NCBI GenBank assembly: GCA_934573855.1
Contig: CAKTMF010000017.1
Location: 1-21,732 of the forward strand
Direction of reading: 5' to 3'
DNA: 21,732 bases
Source: an uncultured Oscillospiraceae bacterium
GTDB lineage: Bacteria; Bacillota; Clostridia; Oscillospirales; Oscillospiraceae
Below the pieces are notes generated by a model, which saw only the letters and a list, made by a program, of their open reading frames with translations, was not told where the DNA came from and made no database searches. How positions within the stretch are numbered: position 1 is the first letter of the stretch; the number at the start of each line of letters is the position of its first letter. This document shows, one piece after another, positions 1 to 7,330 of this stretch. A program made the position numbers and the translations under genes.

Positions 1-230
1 AGGGGAAGAGCAGCCTGATGATCTTTGACCGGCATGCGAATCTGAAGTACAAGTACGGGAACCGGCATTTCTGGTGCAGGGGGTACTATGTGGACACGGT
101 AGGACGTAACGAGAAGGCAATTAGAGAATACGTTCGGAATCAGTTACAAGAGGATATCGCAACCGACCAAATCAGCCTAAAGGAATTCAAGGACCCGTTT
201 ACTGGGGAGCCGGTAGGTAAAGGCAAATAA
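1..230 (+). CDS. tnpA: IS200/IS605 transposase TnpA, C-terminal part (partial at window edge)
   Basis: The frame is open from position 3 to the TAA at 228-230 and gives about 75 residues ending in DPFTGEPVGKGK. Residues such as LKYKYGNRHFWCRGYYVDTVGRN-class text followed by the helix IREYVRNQLQED are characteristic of the Y1 (HUH single-tyrosine) transposases of IS200; the tyrosine in the EYVRNQ segment is the expected catalytic nucleophile. The N-terminal beta strands and the HUH metal site lie upstream of the window. TnpA cuts and rejoins single-stranded DNA to move the element, usually on the lagging-strand template. An ATG at 18 lies inside the domain and is not the real start. Confidence 0.85.
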   Translation, partial: GKSSLMIFDRHANLKYKYGNRHFWCRGYYVDTVGRNEKAIREYVRNQLQEDIATDQISLKEFKDPFTGEPVGKGK

Positions 231-338
231 TTAAGCCGCCCCCGGGAGGGGGCAGCCATTAAATTATGAGCGGATGGCGAATCATTCGAACGCCTTAAGG
301 CGTAGGCGAGTAATAGTCCCTTATAGGGCCAGTGCAAG

Positions 339-357
339 CCACCGGCTACGCCGGTGG
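339..357. repeat. IS200 right-end hairpin, also a possible terminator for the minus-strand gene
   Basis: A perfect 8-bp stem CCACCGGC / GCCGGTGG closes a TAC loop. Such a hairpin near the end is what IS200-type TnpA binds. It also lies 12 bp beyond the stop of the pucR-like gene on the minus strand, so it may end that transcript, although no clear U tract follows. Confidence 0.6.
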
Positions 358-369
358 TCCTGACTATGC

Positions 370-1608
370 TTATGCGTTGACCGGTTTTCCCTCTGTATTT
401 ATACAGAAAAAATCAGGACCTTTTTCTTCAAACAGCACCAGCGACACGCCGAGCAGAAGATCGGTATGTGCGGCCGGATCGTCAAGAGGGATCATGTACT
501 CCTCCTGCATGCGGCGAATGCGGTAGAGTATCGTATTGCGATGCGTAAAGAGCGCGTCGCAGGTCATCTTCAGCGAATGACTGCATGTGAGATAGTGATA
601 GAGCGTCTCGCAGTACTGCGTCCCCTTCTCACGGTCGTGTTCGGCAAGGGAAATTACCTCCTTCGAGACAAGATCACGGCGCCCTTCAACATTTTTCAGC
701 AAAAGCGCCGTGCGGAGCTGGGCGACTGTGCAGACGCTGCCGGCATGAAAACGGCTGTCCGCCATCAGCTCCAGCGCCTCGTGCGCCGTCCGGTACAACG
801 CAGGGAGCGAATAGAGGTCATTGAGTCCTTCCGACATGATCACCTTGAACTTAAATTCCTCCGCCAGCGCGGAAAAAATCTCGTGTTCTCCTCTTCCGTG
901 CAGGAACAGAAACACATCCCCGCGGTAAAGGAAGGGGTGACCGTCAGGAAAATGCGCGACCAGCTCATCCCTTAACCGGCGCAAGCCGTGATACAGATCG
1001 TGATATGCGGTCAGGTCTATGAGCGCAAAGCCGGTCGGCGCGAAGTCCGCCAGATAGGTGTTTGCGGTCTGAAGGCGAAAATACGGCGCGGACTGGAAGC
1101 CGCCGTCCAGCAGGTGCATGAGAATGTCCTCTTCCGTCTCAAAGGGCTTGTCATGCCGGCTTGCCTCAATGAACAGCTGCTTGGCAAATATCTGCTCGAC
1201 TGCCTGCCAGACCTCCGACGGGACGTTTTTCAAATGCCCGTCCGTGTCTACGCACACGAGGACACCCAGCCCGACCCCGGCGCTCTTCAGAGGAGCGATA
1301 CGGCGGCGGTACGCGCTGCCGTCCAGCTTGGCGTAGTCTGCCGTCCCGGCACGCAGCGCCTCGCTCTGACTTATGAGCGCGCCTATTTCATAGGTGGTCT
1401 CGCCCTGACGCACCGCGTCCGAGAACACCGGGTCGGAAAAGCCGAGCGGGCGATAGTGCGCCACAACGTGGAAGGTATCGTCCAGCACGATAAGCGGACA
1501 TTCCAAAAGCGAACCGGCGGCTGCCGCGAGATTTTTTATATCATCCTGCGAGAAAAACTCCGTCAGCAGCGCATTGGTGCTGCCGCTGTTCCACCGAGTC
1601 TCATCCAT
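370..1608 (-). CDS. PucR/CdaR-family transcriptional regulator
   Basis: A 412-residue protein. The C-terminus carries the PucR-type helix-turn-helix, with CDALFTHRNTILYRIRRMQE as its core, near residues 345-395; the central part fits the GGDEF-like/sensor region seen in CdaR-type regulators (for example the FLFLHGRGE segment). These regulators usually activate catabolic operons in response to a substrate, but nothing here identifies the inducer. The frame stays open upstream to 1776, but I choose ATG 1608 because GAGGGT precedes it by about seven bases and the upstream residues are hydrophobic and cross the promoter. It is divergent from the HdeD-like gene and shares an overlapping promoter region with it. 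Confidence 0.82.
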   Translation of the reverse strand: MDETRWNSGSTNALLTEFFSQDDIKNLAAAAGSLLECPLIVLDDTFHVVAHYRPLGFSDPVFSDAVRQGETTYEIGALISQSEALRAGTADYAKLDGSAYRRRIAPLKSAGVGLGVLVCVDTDGHLKNVPSEVWQAVEQIFAKQLFIEASRHDKPFETEEDILMHLLDGGFQSAPYFRLQTANTYLADFAPTGFALIDLTAYHDLYHGLRRLRDELVAHFPDGHPFLYRGDVFLFLHGRGEHEIFSALAEEFKFKVIMSEGLNDLYSLPALYRTAHEALELMADSRFHAGSVCTVAQLRTALLLKNVEGRRDLVSKEVISLAEHDREKGTQYCETLYHYLTCSHSLKMTCDALFTHRNTILYRIRRMQEEYMIPLDDPAAHTDLLLGVSLVLFEEKGPDFFCINTEGKPVNA

Positions 1609-1625
1609 AACTGCACCCTCGTTCA

Positions 1626-1648
1626 AGCTTGTGCTGACAGCACAAGCT
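1626..1648. promoter_or_regulatory. Perfect 10-bp inverted repeat in the leader of the pucR-like gene (operator or RNA hairpin)
   Basis: AGCTTGTGCT-GAC-AGCACAAGCT is a perfect dyad. It lies just downstream of the minus-strand -10 box and 18 bp ahead of the pucR-like start, where a repressor site or a transcript hairpin would act. On the plus strand it is followed by GTTTTTGC and so also resembles a weak terminator, but no plus-strand gene ends nearby. Confidence 0.6.
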
Positions 1649-1659
1649 GTTTTTGCTTT

Positions 1660-1688
1660 ATTGTACTGCCGGCTCGTTGTGTTTTCAA
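1660..1688 (-). promoter_or_regulatory. Sigma-A-type promoter of the pucR-like gene
   Basis: On the minus strand TTGAAA (1688-1683) and TACAAT (1665-1660) are separated by 17 bp. The start codon is at 1608, with the 23-bp dyad in the intervening leader. Confidence 0.65.
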
Positions 1689-1704
1689 GAGGAATGAGTA
1701 AAAT
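1677..1704 (+). promoter_or_regulatory. Promoter of the HdeD-like gene, overlapping the opposite promoter
   Basis: TTGTGT (1677-1682) and TAAAAT (1699-1704) are 16 bp apart. Its -35 box lies inside the spacer of the divergent minus-strand promoter, so the two RNA polymerases cannot occupy both promoters at once. Confidence 0.5.
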
Positions 1705-1766
1705 AATAATCGAAAAGAGAAAGAAGGAGCAGCAAAGAGGCTCCGAAATGAAGAGAGGGTTCAATA

Positions 1767-2303
1767 ATGAGTACAAAGTCCGTTAGAGTTCTGAACATAG
1801 CGGCGGGTGTGCTGCTTATCGCTGCCGGCGTGTATTGCTTGTGCAATCAGGACATCGCGGTTCTCTCGGCGGGACTGCTGCTGGGTCTCTTCATGCTGGT
1901 ATCCGGCGTCATTGAGATCGCGGTTTTTGCCGGGACGAGCGGTGTACTGATAGGCTCCGGCTGGCTGCTGCTGGACGGTGTGCTGACGGTGATCATGTCG
2001 CTGTTCCTGCTGTTCAACCAGTGGTTCACGATGCTCTCGCTCCCGTTCCTGTTCACGATATGGCTGCTGTTTTCCGGCATATCAAGGTTCGTCAGCGCGT
2101 TTGATCTGCGGGCATTGGGTGTTCGTGCGTGGGGCTGGGTGCTGGCGATCGGTATCCTGCTGATCGTGGGCGGCTTCGTGTGCATGATGGATCCGTGGGT
2201 CAGCGTCGTAGCTATCGGCGTGACGGTCGGCCTCGTGTTTATACTCGAGGGCGTGAGCGCGATAGTCTGTGCCTGCATTTCCAAAAGAATAGAGGAGGAA
2301 TGA
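1767..2303 (+). CDS. HdeD-family (DUF308) integral membrane protein
   Basis: A 178-residue, very hydrophobic protein with about six membrane segments arranged as repeated hairpins (for example LNIAAGVLLIAAGVYCL, AGLLLGLFMLVSGVIEIAV, WGWVLAIGILLIVGGFVCM). This is the DUF308/HdeD layout; E. coli HdeD is linked to acid resistance, but the biochemical role of Firmicutes members is not known. GAGAGGG precedes the ATG by seven bases. It is followed after about 110 bp by hsp20, so the pair may form a stress-related unit, which is inference only. It shares its promoter region with the divergent PucR-like gene, making that regulator a candidate controller. Confidence 0.82.
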   Translation: MSTKSVRVLNIAAGVLLIAAGVYCLCNQDIAVLSAGLLLGLFMLVSGVIEIAVFAGTSGVLIGSGWLLLDGVLTVIMSLFLLFNQWFTMLSLPFLFTIWLLFSGISRFVSAFDLRALGVRAWGWVLAIGILLIVGGFVCMMDPWVSVVAIGVTVGLVFILEGVSAIVCACISKRIEEE

Positions 2304-2414
2304 CGCGGACAAAGGCCCTGAGCAGAACAAAAGCAAACAGATAACAGATATTTTCCTCAGATCTCAGTGCAGATCGTAAAAAAAATAAATTTATTGTTTA
2401 TTGGAGGCATTATT

Positions 2415-2849
2415 ATGGTACCCAGCATTTATGGTGAAGACATGTTTGATGATCTTTTCGGCAGTTCTTTCTTCGGCGGTCATGATCCGCTGTTTGGTAA
2501 GCGCGCGAGAAACCTCATGAAGACCGATATCCACGAGACGGACGACGCAAAGGCATACAGATTTGCCGTTGAGCTGCCCGGCTTCAAGAAGGACGAGATC
2601 AACCTCGACGTCAAGGACGGTTATCTGACCATCAGCGCCTCGAAGGGCCTCGACAAGGACGAAGAGGACAAGAAGGGCCGTGTCCTGCGTCAGGAGCGCT
2701 ACGCTGGCGCATGCTCCCGCAGCTTCTATATCGGCGATGTAAAGCCCGAGGACATCAAAGCAAAGTATGAGTCCGGTGTTCTGACCGTCATTGTTCCGAA
2801 GAATGATGTAAAGAAGCTCTCCTCCGGCAGCTCTATCACGATCGAATAA
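2415..2849 (+). CDS. Hsp20/alpha-crystallin small heat-shock protein
   Basis: A 144-residue cytoplasmic holdase chaperone. The alpha-crystallin domain spans roughly residues 38-130, with the typical VELPGFKKDEI strand region, the RQERYAG/SRSFYI segment and the GVLTVIVPK signature at residues 121-129. The C-terminal I-T-I at residues 141-143 is the IxI motif that docks on neighbouring subunits in oligomers. Such proteins bind unfolding proteins without ATP. I choose ATG 2415 over the in-frame ATG at 2367 because GGAGG lies seven bases upstream and the protein then starts with the MVPSIYG-type leader usual in Clostridia. No CIRCE element is visible; the leader is AT-rich and includes the palindrome AATAAATTTATT (2384-2395). 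Confidence 0.93.
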   Translation: MVPSIYGEDMFDDLFGSSFFGGHDPLFGKRARNLMKTDIHETDDAKAYRFAVELPGFKKDEINLDVKDGYLTISASKGLDKDEEDKKGRVLRQERYAGACSRSFYIGDVKPEDIKAKYESGVLTVIVPKNDVKKLSSGSSITIE

Positions 2850-2860
2850 CTCCCGAAACA

Positions 2861-2897
2861 AAAACTGCCGCCTGCTTTCAGCAGGCGGCAGTTTTTT
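2861..2897 (+). terminator. Strong rho-independent terminator after hsp20
   Basis: AAAACTGCCGCCTGC pairs perfectly with GCAGGCGGCAGTTTT around the loop TTTCA, and the U tract extends to 2897. The A-rich left arm makes it usable in both directions, so it may also serve the convergent tetR gene ending at 2929. Confidence 0.93.
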
Positions 2898-2928
2898 GCG
2901 TTTCTATCCCGCGGCATGAGCGCGGGCG

Positions 2929-3534
2929 TCACAGCGCGGCGCGCTGCTCGGGGGACATGCGGTACTGCGGCTTTACATGGTAGGCGACCTCGGCGTACTG
3001 CCGGGCGCGCTCGCGCAGCGAAAAGTCACCGTTCTGGCTGCACCATACATACAGCTCGTGGAGTATCAGGTCCGTCGCGATGTGCGACAGCAGCTCCGGC
3101 GGCTCCTCGGTCTCGATTATCCCGTTTTTCGCGCAGTTTTTGGCGAGCGTCGCAAAGAGATCGTCCAGCGCATGGACCGCATCCCGTATGCCCTTCGGAG
3201 ACTCGAACTGCATGATGAACAGCTTGCTGGTCAGCCGAGGGCCAAAATCGAGCGCTATCGTAATAAACCGGTCGAACAGCTGCCATATGCGCTCAAAGTC
3301 GTTCTCCGCGTCCGCGAATTTACGGAAGCTCTCCTCGTCGTTCTGCTGGGGCTTTGCGACGACGTAGTCGAGAATGCTGCGCTTGCCCTTGAACACCGTA
3401 TAAAAGACAGAGCGGGAAACATGAGCCGCCTCGCAGATCTCGTTGACGCTGACGTCGTTATAGCCCTTGTCCCTGAACAGCGCTATCGCGCATTTTGCAA
3501 TGCTTTCCCTGAGCCGGTATGACGGATCCTGCAC
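2929..3534 (-). CDS. TetR/AcrR-family transcriptional regulator
   Basis: A 201-residue regulator. The N-terminal TetR helix-turn-helix is clear at about residues 8-55 (AIALFRDKGYNDVSVNEIC, then AAHVSRSVFYTVFKGK). The C-terminal ligand domain shows no feature that identifies an inducer. I prefer the GTG at 3534 because GGAAGGGG is eight bases upstream; the GTG at 3543 would abut that site directly. The gene is divergent from the oxidoreductase/hyp cluster at 3777, with separate promoters about 70 bp apart, and it is the obvious candidate regulator of that cluster. Confidence 0.88.
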   Translation of the reverse strand: MQDPSYRLRESIAKCAIALFRDKGYNDVSVNEICEAAHVSRSVFYTVFKGKRSILDYVVAKPQQNDEESFRKFADAENDFERIWQLFDRFITIALDFGPRLTSKLFIMQFESPKGIRDAVHALDDLFATLAKNCAKNGIIETEEPPELLSHIATDLILHELYVWCSQNGDFSLRERARQYAEVAYHVKPQYRMSPEQRAAL

Positions 3535-3572
3535 GAAAAACACCCCTTCCGCGATGTCCGGATTTTAAGGAC

Positions 3573-3601
3573 GTTTTACGATATTTGGCCGCAGGTGTCA
3601 A
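3573..3601 (-). promoter_or_regulatory. Promoter of the tetR gene at 2929-3534
   Basis: On the minus strand a perfect TTGACA (3601-3596) is followed after 17 bp by TAAAAC (3578-3573). The start codon is about 40 bp downstream. Confidence 0.7.
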
Positions 3602-3669
3602 CTCGCGGTCAAGATTGTTCTCAAATATTTTGCAGTTTTTTTGTGAGTTATACCAAAAAAGTTGTTAAC

Positions 3670-3701
3670 TTGTTGACTGTTTTCAACAAAATAAGTACGA
3701 T
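3670..3701 (+). promoter_or_regulatory. Promoter with inverted repeat ahead of the oxidoreductase/hyp cluster
   Basis: TTGACT (3673-3678) and TACGAT (3696-3701) are 17 bp apart. A perfect inverted repeat TTGTTGA-CTGTTT-TCAACAA (3670-3689) covers the -35 box, where a bound repressor would block RNA polymerase. The neighbouring divergent TetR protein is the natural candidate; this is inference. Confidence 0.55.
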
Positions 3702-3776
3702 TACGGCAGTGCTTTTATAAAAATAACAAGGGCCCCCAGACACCGTTTTATTTTTTTCAGGAGGCTTGAAAATCCC

Positions 3777-5578
3777 ATGACGAAGGACGAAAAGATCGCA
3801 AAACTCGGCAAAGAGATCACTGACCGGGCGACCGTACTGCTCGGCAAGGACAAGATCACCCCCGACGCCCCGGAATATCTGGGCATAAACTCCGCGCTGA
3901 AATACACCGCCTACAAGTACGACCAGAAGATGGCCGACATGTACCCCGAGACTGCCGATTTCTTCGAGCGCATGGCTTATCTGCCGCTCGCCGGCATCAC
4001 CGAGCTGGTGCCTCCCGGCGGCGCGGGTATCGGTATGCACGTCATCCCCGTCGAGAAGGCCATCCCGGCCGGGAGCAAGTCCCTGCCTATCGAACACCTC
4101 AGCCACTGGCTCAAGAAGTATGAGGGCCACATCGGCGTGTCCGTATGCTCCTGCCGCAAGCAGCAGCGTATCCGCGGCGAGGGCTCCGGCGACGTCGAGG
4201 GCGAATGGTGCATTGGCGTCGGCGACTTTGCCGACTACTGCCGCGAGACCAACCACGGCCGCGACATCACCTATGAAGAGGCCATGGAGATACTCCAGAA
4301 GGCCGAGGACAAGGGCTATGTCCACCAGATAACCAACATTGACGGCGAGAACAAGATATTCGGTATCTGCAACTGTGCGGTCGGCGTGTGCAACGCGCTG
4401 CGTACCTCCCAGCTTTTCAATACGCCCAATCTTTCCGCCTCAGCCTACACCGCCGAGAGCGACCCCGAGAAGTGCGTCGCCTGCGGCAAGTGCGTCGAGA
4501 CCTGCCCCGCGGGCGCCGTCCGCCTCGGACAGAAGCTCTGTACCAAGGAAGGCCCCATCCAGTATCCGCGCCACGAGCTGCCCGACGACACCAAGTGGGG
4601 CGAGGATCACTGGAACAAGAATTACAGAAACGAGAACGGCTCCATCCAGACCTGGCCCACCGGCACCGCCCCTGCAAGGTCGCCTGCCCGGCGCATATCG
4701 CCATTCAGGGCTACATCAAGATGGCTGCCGACGGCCGCTACGCGGACGCTCTCAAGCTCATCAAGAAGGATAATCCCTTCCCGGCCGTCTGCGGAAGCAT
4801 ATGCCGCAAATACTGCGAGGACGCCTGCACCCGCGGCACCATTGACCAGCCGCTCGCCATTGACGAGATAAAGAAGTTCATCGCCGAGCAGGACATGAAG
4901 GCCGAACACCGCTATGTGCCGCCCATGAACTCCTGCACCCATGAGAAGTTTGACCAGAAGATCGCGATAATCGGCGCGGGCCCTGCGGGCATGTCCTGCG
5001 CGTACTTCCTCGCCATCGAGGGCTACAGCCCGGTCGTGTTTGAAAAGGAAGCCGCACCCGGCGGCATGCTTGTCAACGGCATTCCCACCTTCCGCGTGGG
5101 TAAGGACATCGTAAAGTCCGAGATAGATGTCCTGCGCGAGATGGGCGTCGAGTTCCGCTGCGGCGTCGAGGTCGGCAGTGACGTCACCATCCACCGCAAC
5201 CTCCGCGAGTTCAAGGAGCTTGACAAGGAGAACGTCACTCTGTCCGCCGAGAAGATAAAGAAGCCCGCCCGCTGCGAGGTCGTCATCGACAAGAACAAGG
5301 CCCTCACCATGTGCGACGACCGCGTGACCTTCACCGAGGAGCAGATAAAGTCCGAGGCCTCCCGCTGCCTGAGCTGCGGCCGCAGCGTCGTTGACCCGAA
5401 CAAGTGTATCGGCTGCGGTATCTGCACCACCAAGTGCGGGTTCGACGCGATACACCTCAAGCGCAACCGCCCGCAGAACAGCAAGATGGTACCCGCCGAG
5501 GACAAGTTCAAGGCCATCGGCCCCTACGCGGCGAAGCGTCAGGTGAAGATAATCAAGAAGCAGCTTTCCGGCAAATAA
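3777..5578 (+). pseudogene. Fe-S/FAD NAD(P)H-type oxidoreductase, broken by a frameshift and a large internal deletion
   Basis: The N-terminal part (about 297 residues) has a cysteine-rich cluster domain (C124, C126, C145, C198, C200, C205) and a ferredoxin motif C233-x2-C-x2-C-x3-C243. The second part, in another frame, resembles the glutamate-synthase beta-type module: CKVACPAHIAIQGYIK, CGSICRKYCEDACTRG, the FAD motif IIGAGPAGMSC and a last ferredoxin motif CIGCGICTTKC. Two lesions are visible. First, the C tract at 4669-4672 needs one more C to join TGTAP to CKVACP. Second, the text jumps near 5185-5215 from GVEVGSDVTI directly to LREFKELDKEN, so the second FAD half and the whole NAD(P)-binding domain (roughly 300 residues in relatives) are missing. 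RBS AGGAGG is 12 bases before ATG 3777. The full protein would transfer electrons between NAD(P)H and ferredoxin-like partners. Confidence 0.8.
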
Positions 5579-5597
5579 CCGTCCCGGAACAGATCAG

Positions 5598-5628
5598 ACA
5601 GGTGCGGGGCTTATCCCGCACCTGTTTT
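5598..5628 (+). terminator. Hairpin terminator or attenuator just ahead of hypA
   Basis: ACAGGTGCGGG pairs perfectly with CCCGCACCTGT around GCTTAT and is followed by TTTC. It ends 15 bases before the hypA start, so read-through would be needed for hypA expression from the upstream promoter. Confidence 0.7.
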
Positions 5629-5642
5629 CAGAAAGGAAAGCT

Positions 5643-5987
5643 ATGCACGAGCTTAGCATAGTGACCTATGTCATCGAGCAGGTCGGCGAGATAGCCAAGG
5701 AGAACGGACTTACCGACATACAGTCCGTCACGCTGGAGTTCGGCGAGGTGTCCGGCATAGTGCCGGAGTATCTGAGCGACTGCTGGAAGTGGTACGCAAA
5801 AAAGACGCCGCTGATAGAACACACGGAGTTCAGGTACGAGATCATCCCGGCCGTTATATGGTGCGACGACTGCGCTACCAGCTACCCCACCGTGAAATAC
5901 GGTAAGACCTGCCCCAACTGCGGCAGCGGCCGCACATGGCTCCGGCAGGGGCAGGAGATGAACATCAAGGAGATCGCCGCCTGCTGA
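5643..5987 (+). CDS. hypA: HypA nickel metallochaperone for [NiFe]-hydrogenase maturation
   Basis: A 114-residue protein, full length for the family. It starts with the invariant MHELSI, in which the N-terminal amine and His2 help bind nickel, and it has the zinc-site cysteines C74-x2-C77 and C90-x2-C93 (WCDDC, CPNCGS). HypA works with the GTPase HypB to deliver Ni to the hydrogenase large subunit. RBS AAAGGAAAG precedes the ATG. It looks intact, but its partner hypB directly downstream has lost its nucleotide-binding core and no hydrogenase structural gene is in the window. It may therefore be a leftover of a decaying locus, or it may serve an enzyme elsewhere in the genome. Confidence 0.95.
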   Translation: MHELSIVTYVIEQVGEIAKENGLTDIQSVTLEFGEVSGIVPEYLSDCWKWYAKKTPLIEHTEFRYEIIPAVIWCDDCATSYPTVKYGKTCPNCGSGRTWLRQGQEMNIKEIAAC

Positions 5988-6013
5988 CCGGGGCGTCTGA
6001 ACGGAGGATACAT

Positions 6014-6269
6014 ATGGCGGACTATAAGGTCTATGAAATAAAACAGAGCATATTCAAGGCGAACGACGACGCGGCGGACAAGCTGCGCGCTGATCATCAA
6101 CAAGACAGACGTCTTGCCGTACTTTGATTTCGACATGGACAAGGTCACGGAGTTCGCGAAAATGCGAAACCCCGATATAAAGATCTTCCCGATAAGCGCC
6201 AAGACCGGCGAGGGTGTGGACGCGTGGTGCGGCTGGCTGCGCGAGCAGGCCGCCGAATGGAACGGCTGA
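6014..6269 (+). pseudogene. hypB: HypB GTPase remnant lacking the P-loop
   Basis: The start matches HypB (MADYKVYEIKQSIFKANDDA, then ADKLRA), with GGAGG nine bases before ATG 6014. At about 6090 the text jumps, with a change of frame, to the HypB C-terminus: LIINKTDVLPYFDFDMDKV, KIFPISAKTGEGVDAW, ending at TGA 6267-6269. HypB is normally about 210-220 residues; what remains encodes about 85. The lost middle contains the Walker A, switch and metal-site regions, while the guanine-specificity motif NKTD survives. The product could not bind or hydrolyse GTP. This looks like an internal deletion of roughly 400 bp. Confidence 0.85.
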
Positions 6270-6345
6270 CGGGAGCATGGGCAAAATTTTGCTTAAAATT
6301 TACAGTGGAATATTGAAATCGACCGAGTAAGTGTAAAAATAGTAA

Positions 6346-6400
6346 CGGTCGCCGGGGGCGGCCGCATTCTTGTACCGGAGGCGTCAGCCCCCGGCGATTG
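6346..6400 (+). promoter_or_regulatory. Long leader hairpin just before the dehydratase ribosome-binding site
   Basis: TCGCCGGGGGC (6349-6359) pairs perfectly with GCCCCCGGCGA (6387-6397), and G-U and C-G pairs extend the stem to 6346/6400. The stem ends directly at the GGAGAGAG ribosome-binding site of the gene starting at 6411, so it could act on translation or attenuate transcription. A weak promoter may lie near 6313-6341 (TTGAAA, AT-rich -10), which is uncertain. Confidence 0.5.
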
Positions 6401-6410
6401 GAGAGAGAAT

Positions 6411-7330
6411 ATGAAAGACCTCAAGCACCTGATCTATTTTGAAAACCTCCTGCAAGAGGCGCAGAATGAACTCATCCTGCAGGCGCAGAGCGAGGGAAAG
6501 GTCTGCGTCGCCTACGTCTGCGAGAACACTCCGGAGCCGCTGCTGAATCTGCCGGGCGCTTTTTCTGCGCGTCTGCGCGCGCCGCGCACGGGTTCCATGG
6601 AGATGGCTACCTTATTACATGACGAGCTTTCTGTGCGAGTACAGCCGCGCCCTGCTCAAGCGCGATCGAGGGCGGCTACAACTTCGCCGACTATCTCATT
6701 ACCCCCGACGGCTGCACGATGATGAACCGTGCCGTCGAGAACATGGAGCTGCTCAAGACCATGGGCAGCGGCAAGGAAAACTTCTTCTTCGAGTACATGG
6801 AGATTCCCATGAAGGCCGACGACAACGGCCTGAACCTCTATACGCTCCAGTGCAGGAACCACATTCTCAAGCCCCTGCACGAGCATTACGGCATCGATGT
6901 CTCCGACGGGGCTATCCGTCAGGCCGTCGCCGAGCATAACCGCGTCTGCGAGCTTATCCGCGCTATCGGCGAGTACCGCAAGGGAGACAAGCCGCGTATC
7001 ACGGGCTACGAATTTCATGTTATCACTCTCGCGACCTACGCCGCCCCCAAGTATCTGCTCATCGACAAGCTGGAGGAGACGCTCGAGGAGCTCCGGACCC
7101 GTGAGCCGGACGACAAGGGCTACCGCGCGCGTGTGCTGGTAGTCGGCTACGAGGTGGACGACAGCGACTTCATAAAGCTCGTCGAGGACACCGGCGCCTA
7201 TGTCTGCGCGGACCGCTTCTGCTACGGCTCGCTCCCCGGCAGGGACCCCATAGTGCTGACGGATGACGAGGACGCGCTGACGCAGATATGCCGCCAGTAT
7301 ATGTACCGCGGCCAATGTCCCCGCCTATGA
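6411..7330 (+). pseudogene. 2-hydroxyacyl-CoA dehydratase family subunit, frameshifted and C-terminally truncated
   Basis: Homology to the 2-hydroxyacyl-CoA dehydratase (HgdA/HgdB, BcrB/C) family is recognisable across three reading frames. These [4Fe-4S] proteins catalyse radical dehydration of 2-hydroxyacyl-CoAs or related reductions after one-electron activation. From ATG 6411 the frame is good to TGSMEMAT; one extra T near 6612-6615 shifts it into YYMTSFLCEYSRALLKR; a missing CG in the CGCG run near 6660-6665 then shifts it into AIEGGYNFADYLITPDGC and on through ADRFCYGSLPG to ICRQYMYRGQCPR. There it joins the second subunit and stops at TGA 7328-7330. About 100 C-terminal residues appear to be missing. 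Cysteines in PDGCTMM, CADRFC and GQCPR fit the cluster region, but I cannot assign ligands. Confidence 0.75.

Larger units (their letters stand above)
1..366 (+). mobile_element. IS200/IS605-family element, right-hand part (left part outside the window)
   Basis: The segment combines the C-terminal part of a TnpA-type transposase with a downstream run of hairpins typical of IS200/IS605 ends, where the transposase recognises subterminal hairpins in single-stranded DNA instead of inverted repeats. Visible structures are GCCCCC-GGGA-GGGGGC (238-253), the 14-bp palindrome ACGCCTTAAGGCGT (290-303), CCCT-TAT-AGGG (318-328) and the strong CCACCGGC-TAC-GCCGGTGG (339-357). The exact right cleavage site is not certain; I place it near 366, just before the stop codon of the neighbouring pucR-like gene. 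No tnpB follows, so this would be the single-gene IS200 type. Confidence 0.75.

Noticed and set aside
466..1701. Long plus-strand frames opposite the pucR-like gene (466-975 and 988-1701)
   Set aside because: They are antisense shadows in GC-rich DNA with no ribosome-binding sites and no recognisable family.
2304..2414. CIRCE/HrcA site ahead of hsp20
   Set aside because: No TTAGCACTC-type inverted repeat is present; only an AT-rich 12-bp palindrome is seen.
4669..4672. Programmed frameshift in the oxidoreductase
   Set aside because: The CCCC run is not a known slippery heptamer, no pseudoknot is evident, and a large deletion follows, so simple damage is more likely.
4622..5455. A 277-codon minus-strand frame opposite the oxidoreductase
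   Set aside because: It is rich in Ala, Val and Leu from GC-rich antisense codons and shows no motif; the plus-strand Fe-S and FAD motifs are decisive.
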